Shown here piece by piece: positions 24,068 to 32,397 of a stretch of 64,000 nucleotides of DNA. The translations under genes were made by a program, and so were the position numbers. The DNA is taken from the NCBI RefSeq assembly GCF_009755265.1, contig NZ_WPOO01000005.1, positions 106,905 through 170,904 of the forward strand. The letters are read 5' to 3'. Every line of letters starts with the position of its first letter. Within the stretch, counting starts at the first letter, position 1. The notes under the pieces were generated by a model. That model was not told where the DNA came from, did not search any database, and was given only the letters and a program-made list of their open reading frames with translations. The stretch is from Adlercreutzia rubneri (GTDB taxonomy: Bacteria; Actinomycetota; Coriobacteriia; Coriobacteriales; Eggerthellaceae).

Positions 24068-25678
24068 GTGAAAACCTATGGTCTGAGGGACATTATCGGC
24101 CCCATCATGGTGGGACCGTCCAGCTCGCATACGGCGGGGGCTTTGGCCCTCGCCTCCATGGCGCGGAAGCTCTTCGGCGAGCAGCCCGAACGCGCCGTCT
24201 TCACCCTGTACGGCTCCTTCGCCGCCACCGGATCCGGCCACGGCACCGACAAGGCGCTGGTGGCCGGCATCCTGGGGCTCGCGACCGACGACCCGCGCGT
24301 GGCCGACGCCTTCGCCCTGGCGAAGGCAGCCGGCGTGCAGGTGGACATCGTCTGGGACACGACCACCGAGGTGGCGCACCCCAACACCGTGGACATCCGC
24401 TGCGAGAGCCGCGAGGGGCGCACCCTGGAGATGCGGGGCGTCTCCATCGGGGGCGGCGCGGCGGTCATTCGGCGTATCAACGGCATCGACGTGGACATCA
24501 CCGGGGAACGCACGAGCGTGGTCGTGCACCAGCGCGACGAGCGCGGGGTGCTCGCCCACATCGCCGGCGTGCTGGCCGGCTGCGGCATCAACATCGCCAA
24601 CGCGAACCTGCACCGCACGGCCAAGCGCGGCGACGCCTACACCGTCCTTGAGACCGATAGCGCCGTGGATGCGAGCGTGCGCGAGCTTCTGATGGACCAC
24701 CCGGACATCATCAACGCGCGCGTCGTACCCGCCACCTGCGCCGGCGACGGCGAGGAGGTGCCCATGCCCGAGGATGCCGAGGAGCGGTTCGCCCGCTGGG
24801 ACTACGCATCCGGCGAGGAGCTTCTGGCGCTGTGCGAGCGCGAGCACGTCACCATCGCCCAAGCCTTCCGCGCCCGCGAGGAGGCGCTGTGCGCCAAGCA
24901 GGGCACCGAGGCCGGCATCGACGCCTATCTCGATCGCGTTCTGGAAGTGATGGGCAACGCCGCCACCGAGCCCTTGGGCAACCCGCAGCCCTCCGTGGGC
25001 GGCCTCATCGGCGGCGAGGCGGCGAAACTGCGGGCGGCCTTGGAAGATGCCGATCCCCGGCACCGCTTGGTAGATCCCCTGGCGGCCCGGGCGGCCCAGT
25101 ACGCCCTGGCGACCCTGGAGACCAACGGGCGCATGGGCGTCATCGTGGCCACCCCCACCGCGGGCTCGGCCGGCGTGCTCCCCGGCGTGCTTCTGGCCCT
25201 GCGCGACGAGCGCGGCTTCTCCCACGACCAGCTGCGCGAGGGCATCCTCACCGCCGCGGGCCTGGGCTACCTCATCGCCCGCAACGCCAGCGTGTCCGGC
25301 GCCGAGGGCGGCTGCCAGGCCGAGGTGGGAAGCGCGGCGGCCATGGCGGCCGCGGCGGCCGTCGCGCTTGCGGGCGGTGCCCCCGACCGCTGCCTGGCCG
25401 CCGGCGCGAACGTGATGATGTCGCTGCTCGGCCTGGTATGCGACCCGGTGGGGGGCCTTGTGGAAGTGCCCTGCCAGAAGCGCAACGCCACGGCGGCCTC
25501 CGTCGCCTTCGTCAGCGCCCAGATCGCCCTTTCCGGCGTCCAGAACCTCATCAGCTTCGACGAGGCCGTGGCCGTCATGGACGAAGTGGGCCGGGGCCTT
25601 CCCCCCGAGCTGCGCGAGACGGCCCTCGGCGGCATCGCCAAGGCCCCTTCCGCCTGCGCCTTCTGCGCGGGGTGCTAG
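24068..25678 (+). CDS. sdaA: L-serine dehydratase, fused beta-alpha, iron-sulfur dependent
   Basis: 536 residues. It deaminates L-serine to pyruvate and ammonia in the cytoplasm with an oxygen-sensitive [4Fe-4S] cluster. The beta part comes first (VGPSSSHTAGA at ~15-25). An ACT-type regulatory segment follows (VVVHQRDERGVLAHIAGVLA, ~153-225), then the alpha part from ~240 (TPTAGSAGVLPG; AEGGCQAEVGSAAAMAAAA; CDPVGGLVEVPCQKRNA). In the two-subunit enzymes these are separate proteins. GTG at 24068 was chosen because AAAGGAG lies 6 bases upstream; an ATG at 24044 has no site. The tail CAFCAGC adds extra cysteines. Confidence 0.93.
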   Translation: MKTYGLRDIIGPIMVGPSSSHTAGALALASMARKLFGEQPERAVFTLYGSFAATGSGHGTDKALVAGILGLATDDPRVADAFALAKAAGVQVDIVWDTTTEVAHPNTVDIRCESREGRTLEMRGVSIGGGAAVIRRINGIDVDITGERTSVVVHQRDERGVLAHIAGVLAGCGINIANANLHRTAKRGDAYTVLETDSAVDASVRELLMDHPDIINARVVPATCAGDGEEVPMPEDAEERFARWDYASGEELLALCEREHVTIAQAFRAREEALCAKQGTEAGIDAYLDRVLEVMGNAATEPLGNPQPSVGGLIGGEAAKLRAALEDADPRHRLVDPLAARAAQYALATLETNGRMGVIVATPTAGSAGVLPGVLLALRDERGFSHDQLREGILTAAGLGYLIARNASVSGAEGGCQAEVGSAAAMAAAAAVALAGGAPDRCLAAGANVMMSLLGLVCDPVGGLVEVPCQKRNATAASVAFVSAQIALSGVQNLISFDEAVAVMDEVGRGLPPELRETALGGIAKAPSACAFCAGC

Positions 25679-25702
25679 GGTAACGCGACAGACGCTTCCA
25701 GC

Positions 25703-25743
25703 ACGGCGGCCCAGATCGACGCGATCCGGGCCGCCGTCTTTTT
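25703..25743 (+). terminator. Rho-independent terminator of sdaA
   Basis: ACGGCGGCCCAGATC / GATCCGGGCCGCCGT stem with a GACGC loop, then CTTTTT. It separates the convergent sdaA and pcrA genes. Confidence 0.88.
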
Positions 25744-25753
25744 GGCAGGGCGC

Positions 25754-28156
25754 CTACCCGATCTTCACAATGGGGGCGTAGTCTTTCAGCAGTTTCTTGG
25801 TCTGGCCGGTCTTGGCGAACTTGACGTGCAGGGTGTCGCCGTCCACCTTCACGACAGTGCCGCGGCCGAAGGTCTTGTGATCCACGGCGTCCCCGGCGGC
25901 GAAAGTGGCCCGGGCGCCCTCCTTCTTCCCCGCGTTCGGGTTCGCCCCCGCACCGATGCGGCCCGAGCCTGCGCGGGATGCGCCGCCGATGCTGCCCGCC
26001 GCACGCCCCGTACCCGTGGCCGCGCGGTACTCGGCGAACGAGCGACCCTGAGCGCCCGAGGCGCTCGAGCGACCGAACACGCGGCCCTCCCCCGCCTCGG
26101 TGCCCGAGCCGGCGATGCCCCGGCGGCTGCCGCGCTTCTCCCAGCCGGTGCCGGAGAAGCCCGCCGAGCCCAGCCCGCTCGTCTGGCGCAGCTCCGAGGG
26201 GATCTCCCCGATGAAGCGGGAGACGGGGTTCGCGTGGGTCTGGCCGAAGATCTGGCGCTGCTGGGCGCAGGTGAGGCAAAGCCGCTTGCGGGCGCGGGTG
26301 ATGGCCACGTAGGCGAGCCGCCGCTCCTCTTCCACGGCCGCCGCGTCGCCCACGGAGTTCATGTGGGGGAACAGCGTCTCCTCCATGCCGGCCACCCAGA
26401 CGCAGTCGAATTCCAGGCCCTTGGAGGAGTGCACGGTCATCAGCGTGACGGCCTGACCGTCCTCGGTCACCGTGTCCAGATCGGTGCGCAGGCGCACCCA
26501 TTCGATGAAGTCGGCCAGCGAGTCGCCGCGCAGCACGCGCACGGGCTCGACCGACTCGTCCTCGCCCACCGTCGGCGCGGCGAAGTCGGACTCCTCCGCA
26601 TCGTGGGTCTGCACGAACTCGTCCACAACGCCCAGAAACTCCTGGATGTTCTCGACGCGCCCGCGCGCCTCGTCGGTGCCCTCGTCCTGCAGGGCGCGAA
26701 TGAGGCCGGCCTTGTCGATGATCATTTCCACGACCTTGCGCAGATCGCCCCCGTAGGTGGCGCCGTCCTTGATGACCTGGATGAACTCCCCTACGGCATT
26801 GCGGGTGGAGGCGCGGATGTCCGGATCGACCACCGCCAGCTCGGCCGCCGTGAGAAACGGCATGTTCATCTCGCGGCCGTACTGGTCGATGCGCTCGATG
26901 GTGGTCTTGCCGATGCCGCGGCGCGGCACGTTGACGACGCGCTTGGCCGCGATGTCGTCGGCCGGGTTCATCACCAGCGTGAGATAGGCCATTACGTCGC
27001 GGATCTCGGCGCGATCGAAGAAGCGCGTGCCCCCGACGATGCGGTAGGGCACGCCGGCGCGCAGCAGCATATCTTCGAGCATGCGCGACTGGGCGTTGGT
27101 GCGGTAGAACACGGCCATGTTGTTGTAGGAGGTACCCTCACTGCGGCGCCGGTCGATCTCCCCGGCGATCCAGCGGCCCTCGTCGCGCTCGTCGGTGGCC
27201 AGATACACCGAGATCTTCTCCCCGTCGCCCGAGTCCGTGAACAGGCGCTTCTCCTTGCGGTGCTGGTTGTTCGCGATGACGGCGTTGGCCGCCGCCAAGA
27301 TATTGCCCACGCTGCGGTAGTTCTGCTCGAGCTTCACCACCTTGGCCTCGGGGTAGTCGCTCTCGAATTCCAAGATGTTGCGCAAGTCGGCGCCGCGCCA
27401 CGAATAGATGGACTGGTCGTCGTCGCCCACCACCATGATGTTGCGGCGCTTGGCGGCGAGCAGCTGGGTGATGGCGTACTGGGCGCGGTTGGTGTCCTGG
27501 TACTCGTCCACCATGAGGTAGCGGAAGCGATCCTGATAGGCCTCGCGCACGTCCGCGTGGTTCTTCAGCAGCAGGTAGCCGTACAAAAGAAGGTCGTCGA
27601 AGTCGAAGGCGTTGGCTGCGCGCAGGCGCTCCTGCAGCCGCTCGTACACGCGCTCGGCCACCTTCCCCACCGGGTCGTGCGCGTCGAAGTTACCGGGGGT
27701 AACGAGGTCGTTCTTCGCCTGGGAGATGCGGTTCATCAGCTGGTTCACGGGAAAGCGCTTCGGGTCGATGTTCAGCTCGGCCATGATGTCCTTGTACAGC
27801 CGCTTCAAATCGTCCGTGTCGTAAATGGTGAAGTTCTTCGTGAAGCCCAGCCGCTCGGCGTCGGCCCGCAGCATGCGCACGCACATGGAGTGGAAGGTGG
27901 ACACCCACATGCCTCGCGAGCGCGTGCCCACGAGCTGCGCCAGACGCTCGCGCATCTCGGCGGCCGCCTTGTTGGTGAAGGTAATGGCGAGAATTTCCCA
28001 GGGGGCCGCCAGATTCTGCTCCAGGATGTTGGCGATGCGGTAGGTGAGCACGCGCGTCTTGCCGGACCCGGCGCCGGCCAGCACCAGAAGCGGGCCTTCC
28101 GTGGTGACGACCGCCTCGCGCTGGGGGCCGTTCAAGGTGTCGATGTCGATGGGCAT
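25754..28156 (-). CDS. pcrA: ATP-dependent 3'-5' DNA helicase, PcrA/UvrD family
   Basis: 800 residues. A superfamily 1 helicase of repair and replication-conflict resolution. Motif I is LAGAGSGKTRVL (~25-36), motif II DEYQDTNRAQY, motif III GDDDQSIYSWRGA, motif V VHSSKGLEFDCVWV and motif VI AYVAITRARKRL. The C-terminal GDAVDHKTFGRGTVVKVDGD is the Tudor-like tail of PcrA that binds RNA polymerase. Residues ~660-730 are a Gly/Ser/Arg-rich linker. ATG at 28156 behind CAGGAGCGCCC is preferred over one 54 bases upstream. Divergent from 28356. Confidence 0.95.
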   Translation of the reverse strand: MPIDIDTLNGPQREAVVTTEGPLLVLAGAGSGKTRVLTYRIANILEQNLAAPWEILAITFTNKAAAEMRERLAQLVGTRSRGMWVSTFHSMCVRMLRADAERLGFTKNFTIYDTDDLKRLYKDIMAELNIDPKRFPVNQLMNRISQAKNDLVTPGNFDAHDPVGKVAERVYERLQERLRAANAFDFDDLLLYGYLLLKNHADVREAYQDRFRYLMVDEYQDTNRAQYAITQLLAAKRRNIMVVGDDDQSIYSWRGADLRNILEFESDYPEAKVVKLEQNYRSVGNILAAANAVIANNQHRKEKRLFTDSGDGEKISVYLATDERDEGRWIAGEIDRRRSEGTSYNNMAVFYRTNAQSRMLEDMLLRAGVPYRIVGGTRFFDRAEIRDVMAYLTLVMNPADDIAAKRVVNVPRRGIGKTTIERIDQYGREMNMPFLTAAELAVVDPDIRASTRNAVGEFIQVIKDGATYGGDLRKVVEMIIDKAGLIRALQDEGTDEARGRVENIQEFLGVVDEFVQTHDAEESDFAAPTVGEDESVEPVRVLRGDSLADFIEWVRLRTDLDTVTEDGQAVTLMTVHSSKGLEFDCVWVAGMEETLFPHMNSVGDAAAVEEERRLAYVAITRARKRLCLTCAQQRQIFGQTHANPVSRFIGEIPSELRQTSGLGSAGFSGTGWEKRGSRRGIAGSGTEAGEGRVFGRSSASGAQGRSFAEYRAATGTGRAAGSIGGASRAGSGRIGAGANPNAGKKEGARATFAAGDAVDHKTFGRGTVVKVDGDTLHVKFAKTGQTKKLLKDYAPIVKIG

Positions 28157-28196
28157 GGGCGCTCCTGTTTCTTTCACTTCTTCGACAGACAGCAAA

Positions 28197-28222
28197 GCGG
28201 TTGGCGACAATGCGCCAACCGC
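28197..28222. repeat. Perfect inverted repeat in the divergent pcrA region
   Basis: GCGGTTGGCG-ACAATG-CGCCAACCGC. It lies 41 bp upstream of the pcrA ATG and just before a rightward promoter, so it could be an operator or a hairpin in the pcrA 5' leader. Confidence 0.55.
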
Positions 28223-28228
28223 GCCGTT

Positions 28229-28258
28229 TTGAGATCGCTGAATGGGTCACCATAGGAT
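28229..28258 (+). promoter_or_regulatory. Promoter for the small membrane protein gene
   Basis: TTGAGA, 18-base spacer, TAGGAT, pointing to the gene at 28356. Confidence 0.5.
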
Positions 28259-28355
28259 ACAACAAGGTCGGGCCGCGGGAGGAGAAGCCGCGGCAACCCA
28301 CGACAGAAACACGCGAACGCACACAGCGGCGCAGGCGCCGACGAGAGGAGCAGCC

Positions 28356-28718
28356 ATGGGCGAGCACAAGCACAACGAGCACGAGAAATCGCATAAGCAC
28401 CCCGAGACCTTCGCCGAGCGCGACCCCTTGGCCGCGGAAGAGCCCGACGTCCTGGAATCCTCCGCGAGCGACCCGGAGTTTCCGGCCATGCAGGAGTTCG
28501 AGGTGGATCGCGGAGGCCCGAAGGCGAACACCCGCAAGCACCCCGGGCTCATCTGGATCATCGTCGCCGTCGTGGCCATCATAGGGCTCTGCATCGCGTT
28601 CGCCGCCGCCGGCGACTGGATGAACCCCACTCAGGCCGAGAAGGTGCAGCAAACCGAGTTCGAGGAGCAGACCGTCCCCGAAGACCTCGGCGCCAACGAG
28701 AACCCGGAAGCGGCGTAG
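28356..28718 (+). CDS. Small single-pass membrane protein, unknown function
   Basis: 120 residues. A hydrophilic, His/Glu-rich N-terminus (EHKHNEHEKSHKHPE), one hydrophobic segment (~70-92, GLIWIIVAVVAIIGLCIAFA) and an acidic tail on the far side. ATG at 28356 behind GAGAGGAGCAGCC; an in-frame ATG at 28242 would add a poorly composed extension. No recognised family. It is convergent with the YccF gene 2 bp away. Confidence 0.7.
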   Translation: MGEHKHNEHEKSHKHPETFAERDPLAAEEPDVLESSASDPEFPAMQEFEVDRGGPKANTRKHPGLIWIIVAVVAIIGLCIAFAAAGDWMNPTQAEKVQQTEFEEQTVPEDLGANENPEAA

Positions 28719-28720
28719 CC

Positions 28721-29080
28721 TCACACCACCTTCGCGCCGAACGGCAGCAGGGAGAGCTTCGCCATTTTGAAGCACTGCAGGCCTACGGGGATGCCGATCA
28801 CGGTGATGCAGTAGGCCACGCCTAGGCACGCATAGGAAAAGGCCATGGGCAACCCGGCCAAAATCAACCAGAAGATGTTGGCTATGAGCGACGGCGCACC
28901 TCCGCCGTAAACGATGGTCTTGCCGAAGGGCGCCAGCGTCAGCGATGCCATCTTGAAGCACTGCCGCCCCAGCGGAATGCCGATGATGGTGATATAGAAC
29001 AACAGCCCCGCCAGACACCACCAAATCGCCGTGAACAGTCCGCCGAAAATGATCCAAATTATGTTCGCGATGGTGGACAT
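28721..29080 (-). CDS. yccF: YccF-domain inner membrane protein
   Basis: 119 residues with two internally repeated halves, each ending in the signature IGIPLGRQCFKMA / IGIPVGLQCFKMA followed by LxLxPFG. Two to four membrane segments. This matches the YccF (DUF307) family, whose role is not established. A CATAAT hexamer lies only 6 bases before the ATG, so the mRNA may be leaderless. Confidence 0.9.
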   Translation of the reverse strand: MSTIANIIWIIFGGLFTAIWWCLAGLLFYITIIGIPLGRQCFKMASLTLAPFGKTIVYGGGAPSLIANIFWLILAGLPMAFSYACLGVAYCITVIGIPVGLQCFKMAKLSLLPFGAKVV

Positions 29081-29087
29081 GAGACCA

Positions 29088-29399
29088 TTATGCCACGACG
29101 AGGGTCTCTTCCTCTACGACCAGCTCGGAACAGCGGCGGGCGTCGAGGCGGCGGTTGCGGAAGTAGACGAGCCAGTTGGCGGCAATGCAGATGACGTTGA
29201 TGAAGTAAACGGCGAGTACCCAGTTCAAATTCCCCGAAACGAACTTCGCCGCGATGCCGGCGAAGTAGCCGGCGGTGATGAGGGCGATGAACTGCCAGCT
29301 GGTGCCAACGGCCGTGCCGGCCTTGTAGTTCTTGTACGCGTTGAGGGGCCAGGACAGACCAAAACAAATGAGCATGACCGCTTCGAGCAACTCCGCCAT
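29088..29399 (-). CDS. Small multi-pass membrane protein
   Basis: 103 residues with three hydrophobic segments and a soluble tail. FGLSWPLNAYKNYKAGTA followed by GTSWQFIALITAGYFAGI resembles one PQ-loop-type repeat (proline in the first helix, aromatic-rich loop), which would make it a relative of SemiSWEET-like proteins; this is tentative. It precedes yccF by 7 bp on the same strand. Confidence 0.65.
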   Translation of the reverse strand: MAELLEAVMLICFGLSWPLNAYKNYKAGTAVGTSWQFIALITAGYFAGIAAKFVSGNLNWVLAVYFINVICIAANWLVYFRNRRLDARRCSELVVEEETLVVA

Positions 29400-29519
29400 G
29401 AGAACGTGATCGCTTCCTTCAAATCGAGTTCGTGCATGTGCGGATCATGATTGTAGGACGCATGGCCGCAGAGTGCAGCACCCTTCACAGCAATACGACA
29501 GAATGCTAAGCTTTGGCCC

Positions 29520-30311
29520 ATGAATCAGCTCTACGACATGCACTGCCACATGGGGTTCGCCCCCTCCCCTATCGCAACGGCGCAAGAGGGCGCGGCTGCG
29601 GGCATTGGCGCATTTTCCTGCACGGTGGCACCCGACGAGTACGAGCGGCTCCTCCCCATCCTGGCCGACGCGCCCAATGTGGCCCTCGGGCTGGGGGCGC
29701 ATCCGTGGTGGATCGCCGATGGGCGCGTGGGCGAGGTGGAGCTGGATCGGTTCTGCGAGCTGGCGCGCGCGACGCGCTTCATCGGCGAGATCGGGCTCGA
29801 CTTCGCGGGGCCGCGCGATACGGAAGAGAGCCGCGTCCGGCAGACGGGCGCCTTCGCGCGCATTCTCGCTGCTTGCGATCAGCCCGTAGCGCCCTCGGCG
29901 GCGGGCGACCTCGCTTCGAAGCTCATCTCAATTCATGCCGTCAATGCCGCCGCCACGGCGCTCAATCTGCTCGAAGCGGCTGGAACCCTCGCGCGCCACC
30001 AGGTGATCTTCCACTGGTTCTCGGGCGCCTCCGATGACTTGCATCGGGCCATCAAGCTCGGCTGTTTCTTCTCCGTGGGGCCGCGCATGCTGGCCTCGCG
30101 GCGCGGGCGCGAGTACGCGCGGCAGATTCCCGTGAGCCAGCTGCTCCTGGAGACCGACATGCCCGCACGCGCTGGCGACAAGCTGCCGGCCGAGGTCTGG
30201 CGCGCCGAGCTGGACAACGCCCTTTCCGGCATCGCGCAGCTGAAGGGCATCGACCGCGCAAACCTTGCGGAGCGCATCGCCTCCACAAGCCGCGAGCTGC
30301 TAATGCCCTAG
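29520..30311 (+). CDS. TatD-family metal-dependent hydrolase
   Basis: 263 residues. An amidohydrolase-fold phosphoesterase/nuclease. The N-terminal metal site is YDMHCHMGF, with GLGAHPWW (~60), the glutamate in FIGEIGLDF (~90), FHWFSG (~163) and LLETDMPA (~213). The family includes DNA-repair and tRNA-processing nucleases. No good ribosome binding site is visible before the ATG. It lies 43 bp upstream of tlyA. Confidence 0.88.
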   Translation: MNQLYDMHCHMGFAPSPIATAQEGAAAGIGAFSCTVAPDEYERLLPILADAPNVALGLGAHPWWIADGRVGEVELDRFCELARATRFIGEIGLDFAGPRDTEESRVRQTGAFARILAACDQPVAPSAAGDLASKLISIHAVNAAATALNLLEAAGTLARHQVIFHWFSGASDDLHRAIKLGCFFSVGPRMLASRRGREYARQIPVSQLLLETDMPARAGDKLPAEVWRAELDNALSGIAQLKGIDRANLAERIASTSRELLMP

Positions 30312-30341
30312 AGAGCGCGAACGAAGGGCGCCGACCTCGCG

Positions 30342-30347
30342 TATAAT
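30342..30347 (+). promoter_or_regulatory. TATAAT -10 box placing the tlyA start at the mRNA 5' end
   Basis: Consensus TATAAT with 7 bases (GGTCGCC) before the tlyA ATG. Transcription would begin at or next to the ATG, giving a leaderless mRNA. The -35 region is poor. Confidence 0.6.
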
Positions 30348-30354
30348 GGTCGCC

Positions 30355-31098
30355 ATGAACGCAAAGCTCAAGAAAATACGCCTGGACGACCTGCTGGTAG
30401 AGCGGGGGGACTTTCCCGACCGCGCGGCCGCGCTGCGGGCCGTCATGGCGCGCGAGGTGCGCGTGGACGACGTCTACGCCACGAGTGCCGCGATCAAGGT
30501 ATCGCCCGCAGCCGACATTTTCATTCGCGGACGCAAGCAGTTCGTCTCCCGCGGCGGCAAGAAGCTCCAGGGGGCGCTGGACGCCTTCAGGCAGCGCGTC
30601 GACGGTATGAACTGCCTGGACATCGGCTCGTCCACCGGCGGCTTCACCGACTGCCTGCTGCAGGCCGGCGCCGCGCGCGTGGCGGCGCTCGATGTGAACT
30701 ACGGCCAGCTCGCCTGGAAGATCCGCCAAGATGCGCGGGTAGCCGTCTTCGAGCGCACCAACATCAAGGACGCCGACCCGGCCGCCCTCGGCGCCCCCTT
30801 CGACCTCATCGTCATCGACGTGTCCTTCATCGGCCTGGCGGCGCTCGCCCCCCTCTTCCCCCGCTTCAGCCGACCGGGCACCATCTTCATCGGCCTGGTG
30901 AAGCCGCAGTTCGAGTCGGCCCACGACGAGACCGACCGCGGCGTCGTCCGCGACGAGGCCGTACGGCTGCGCACCGTGGAAGAGGTGAAGGTCGCCCTCG
31001 CCGCCGCCGGGTTCGCCGCAACCGGCGTGGTCGAGTCCCCCATCACCGGCCCCGAAGGCAACGTGGAATACCTCGTCCGCGCCGTGTACCAACCATAG
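30355..31098 (+). CDS. tlyA: TlyA-family rRNA 2'-O-methyltransferase
   Basis: 247 residues. An N-terminal S4 RNA-binding domain (IRLDDLLVERGDFPDRAAAL; VSRGGKKL) is followed by a SAM-binding Rossmann domain with NCLDIGSSTGGFTDCLLQAG (~90) and VDVSFIGL. TlyA proteins methylate ribosomal RNA and set capreomycin susceptibility in mycobacteria; some are annotated as haemolysins. No Shine-Dalgarno sequence precedes ATG 30355, consistent with a leaderless start. Confidence 0.93.
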   Translation: MNAKLKKIRLDDLLVERGDFPDRAAALRAVMAREVRVDDVYATSAAIKVSPAADIFIRGRKQFVSRGGKKLQGALDAFRQRVDGMNCLDIGSSTGGFTDCLLQAGAARVAALDVNYGQLAWKIRQDARVAVFERTNIKDADPAALGAPFDLIVIDVSFIGLAALAPLFPRFSRPGTIFIGLVKPQFESAHDETDRGVVRDEAVRLRTVEEVKVALAAAGFAATGVVESPITGPEGNVEYLVRAVYQP

Positions 31099-31125
31099 AA
31101 AACGGAGCCCCAGGTGGGGCTCCGT
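31098..31125 (-). terminator. Rho-independent terminator of asd
   Basis: Stem ACGGAGCCCC / GGGGCTCCGT with a 4-base loop; read leftward it is followed by TTTT. It lies 46 bp past the asd stop codon, between convergent genes. Confidence 0.8.
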
Positions 31126-31170
31126 CGGGGATCCTTCGACTTGCTTCGCTCGCTCAGGATGACGCTTGTT

Positions 31171-32220
31171 CTACGGCAGAAGCAGTTGGGCGATCTGCAC
31201 GGCGTTCAAGGCCGCGCCCTTGCGGATCTGGTCGGCCACGTCCCAGAAGGCGATGCCGTGGGGCACCGTCGGATCCTTGCGCAGGCGGCCGACGAAAGTG
31301 CCGTCGGTGCCGGCGAGCAGGCCCGGCATGGGATAGCACTTCTGCTCCGGGTCGTCCATGACCTCCACGCCCGGGGCCTCCTCGAGCGCCGCGCGGGCCG
31401 CTTCCACGGTCACCTCGTCGGCGAACTCCACGTTGATGGACTCGCCGTGGCAGCGCAGCACCGGCACGCGCACGCAGGTGGCCGCCACCTCGATGTTCTC
31501 ATCTCCCATGATCTTCTTGGTCTCGACGACCATCTTCCACTCCTCTTTGGTGGAGCCGTCGTCCAGGAAAACGTCGATGTGCGGGATGGTGTTGAAGGCG
31601 ATGCGGTGGGCGAAGGCGGAGATCTCCAGCTCGTCCTCGGGGGTGCCGTCCAGGAAGGCGCGGGTCTGGTCGTACAGCTCGGCCATAGCGGGCGCGCCGG
31701 CGCCGGAGGCGGCCTGGTAGGTGGACACCACGACGCGCTTGATGGGCGACAGATCGTAGAGCGGCTTCAGCGCGACGACCATCTGAATGGTGGAGCAGTT
31801 CGGGTTCGCGATGACGCCGGAATGCCACGCCACGTCCTGGGGGTTCACCTCCGGCACCACCAGCGGCACGTCCTCATCCATGCGGAAGGCGCTGGAGTTG
31901 TCGATCATGACGGCGCCGGCGGCCGTGACCGCCTCGCGCATGGCCTTGGAAACGCCCGCGCCGGCGGAGAACAGCGCGATATCGACGCCCTCGAAGGACT
32001 CCGGCGTCATCTCCTGCACCACAAGCTCGCCAGCCGGCACCTGGCCGCAGCCGTCGAAGGGCACCTTCTTACCCGCCGAGCGCGCGCTCGCCAAAGCCCG
32101 CACCTCGGACGCGGGAAAGTCCACGTCGTGCAGCACGCGCAAAAACTCCTGCCCCACCGCGCCCGTCGCTCCCGCCACGGCCACCACGGGGTTTGCCGGC
32201 ATTTCCTTCGTCCACGTCAT
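31171..32220 (-). CDS. asd: Aspartate-semialdehyde dehydrogenase
   Basis: 349 residues. It reduces aspartyl phosphate to aspartate semialdehyde with NADPH, for lysine/diaminopimelate, threonine and methionine synthesis. The nucleotide site is AVAGATGAVGQEFL (~12-25). The catalytic cysteine is in ANPNCSTIQMV (~130), and the acid/base histidine is probably in VLRCHGESINVEF. ATG at 32220 was chosen, since the longer ORF start crosses a repeat element. It is downstream of lysC on the same strand, with two family A repeats between them. Confidence 0.96.
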   Translation of the reverse strand: MTWTKEMPANPVVAVAGATGAVGQEFLRVLHDVDFPASEVRALASARSAGKKVPFDGCGQVPAGELVVQEMTPESFEGVDIALFSAGAGVSKAMREAVTAAGAVMIDNSSAFRMDEDVPLVVPEVNPQDVAWHSGVIANPNCSTIQMVVALKPLYDLSPIKRVVVSTYQAASGAGAPAMAELYDQTRAFLDGTPEDELEISAFAHRIAFNTIPHIDVFLDDGSTKEEWKMVVETKKIMGDENIEVAATCVRVPVLRCHGESINVEFADEVTVEAARAALEEAPGVEVMDDPEQKCYPMPGLLAGTDGTFVGRLRKDPTVPHGIAFWDVADQIRKGAALNAVQIAQLLLP

Positions 32221-32262
32221 GTTGGTTCTCTTTCTCTTCTTGAATGGGTATCTTACTGAGCC

Positions 32263-32350
32263 GGGAGGGGCGACCAAGGTCGCCCCCTACGGGGTTTTGC
32301 GGTGCGAATATCTCACCTGGTCGGGAGGGGCGACCAAGGTCGCCCCCTAC
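32263..32350. repeat. Two direct copies of family A palindromic repeat between lysC and asd
   Basis: Copies at 32263-32294 and 32323-32350, both GGGAGGGGCGACCAAGGTCG followed by CCCCCTAC. They occupy half of the 177-bp lysC-asd gap and could form hairpins in a joint transcript. Confidence 0.85.
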
Positions 32351-32397
32351 GAGATAAGCTAATAGCAGGTTCGCCCAAGGAAGTCAGCGGCGGAACA

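Noticed and set aside
23108..25225. A 705-codon leftward frame over ppaC and sdaA
   Set aside because: It runs through two well-recognised genes on opposite strands and has no recognisable product.
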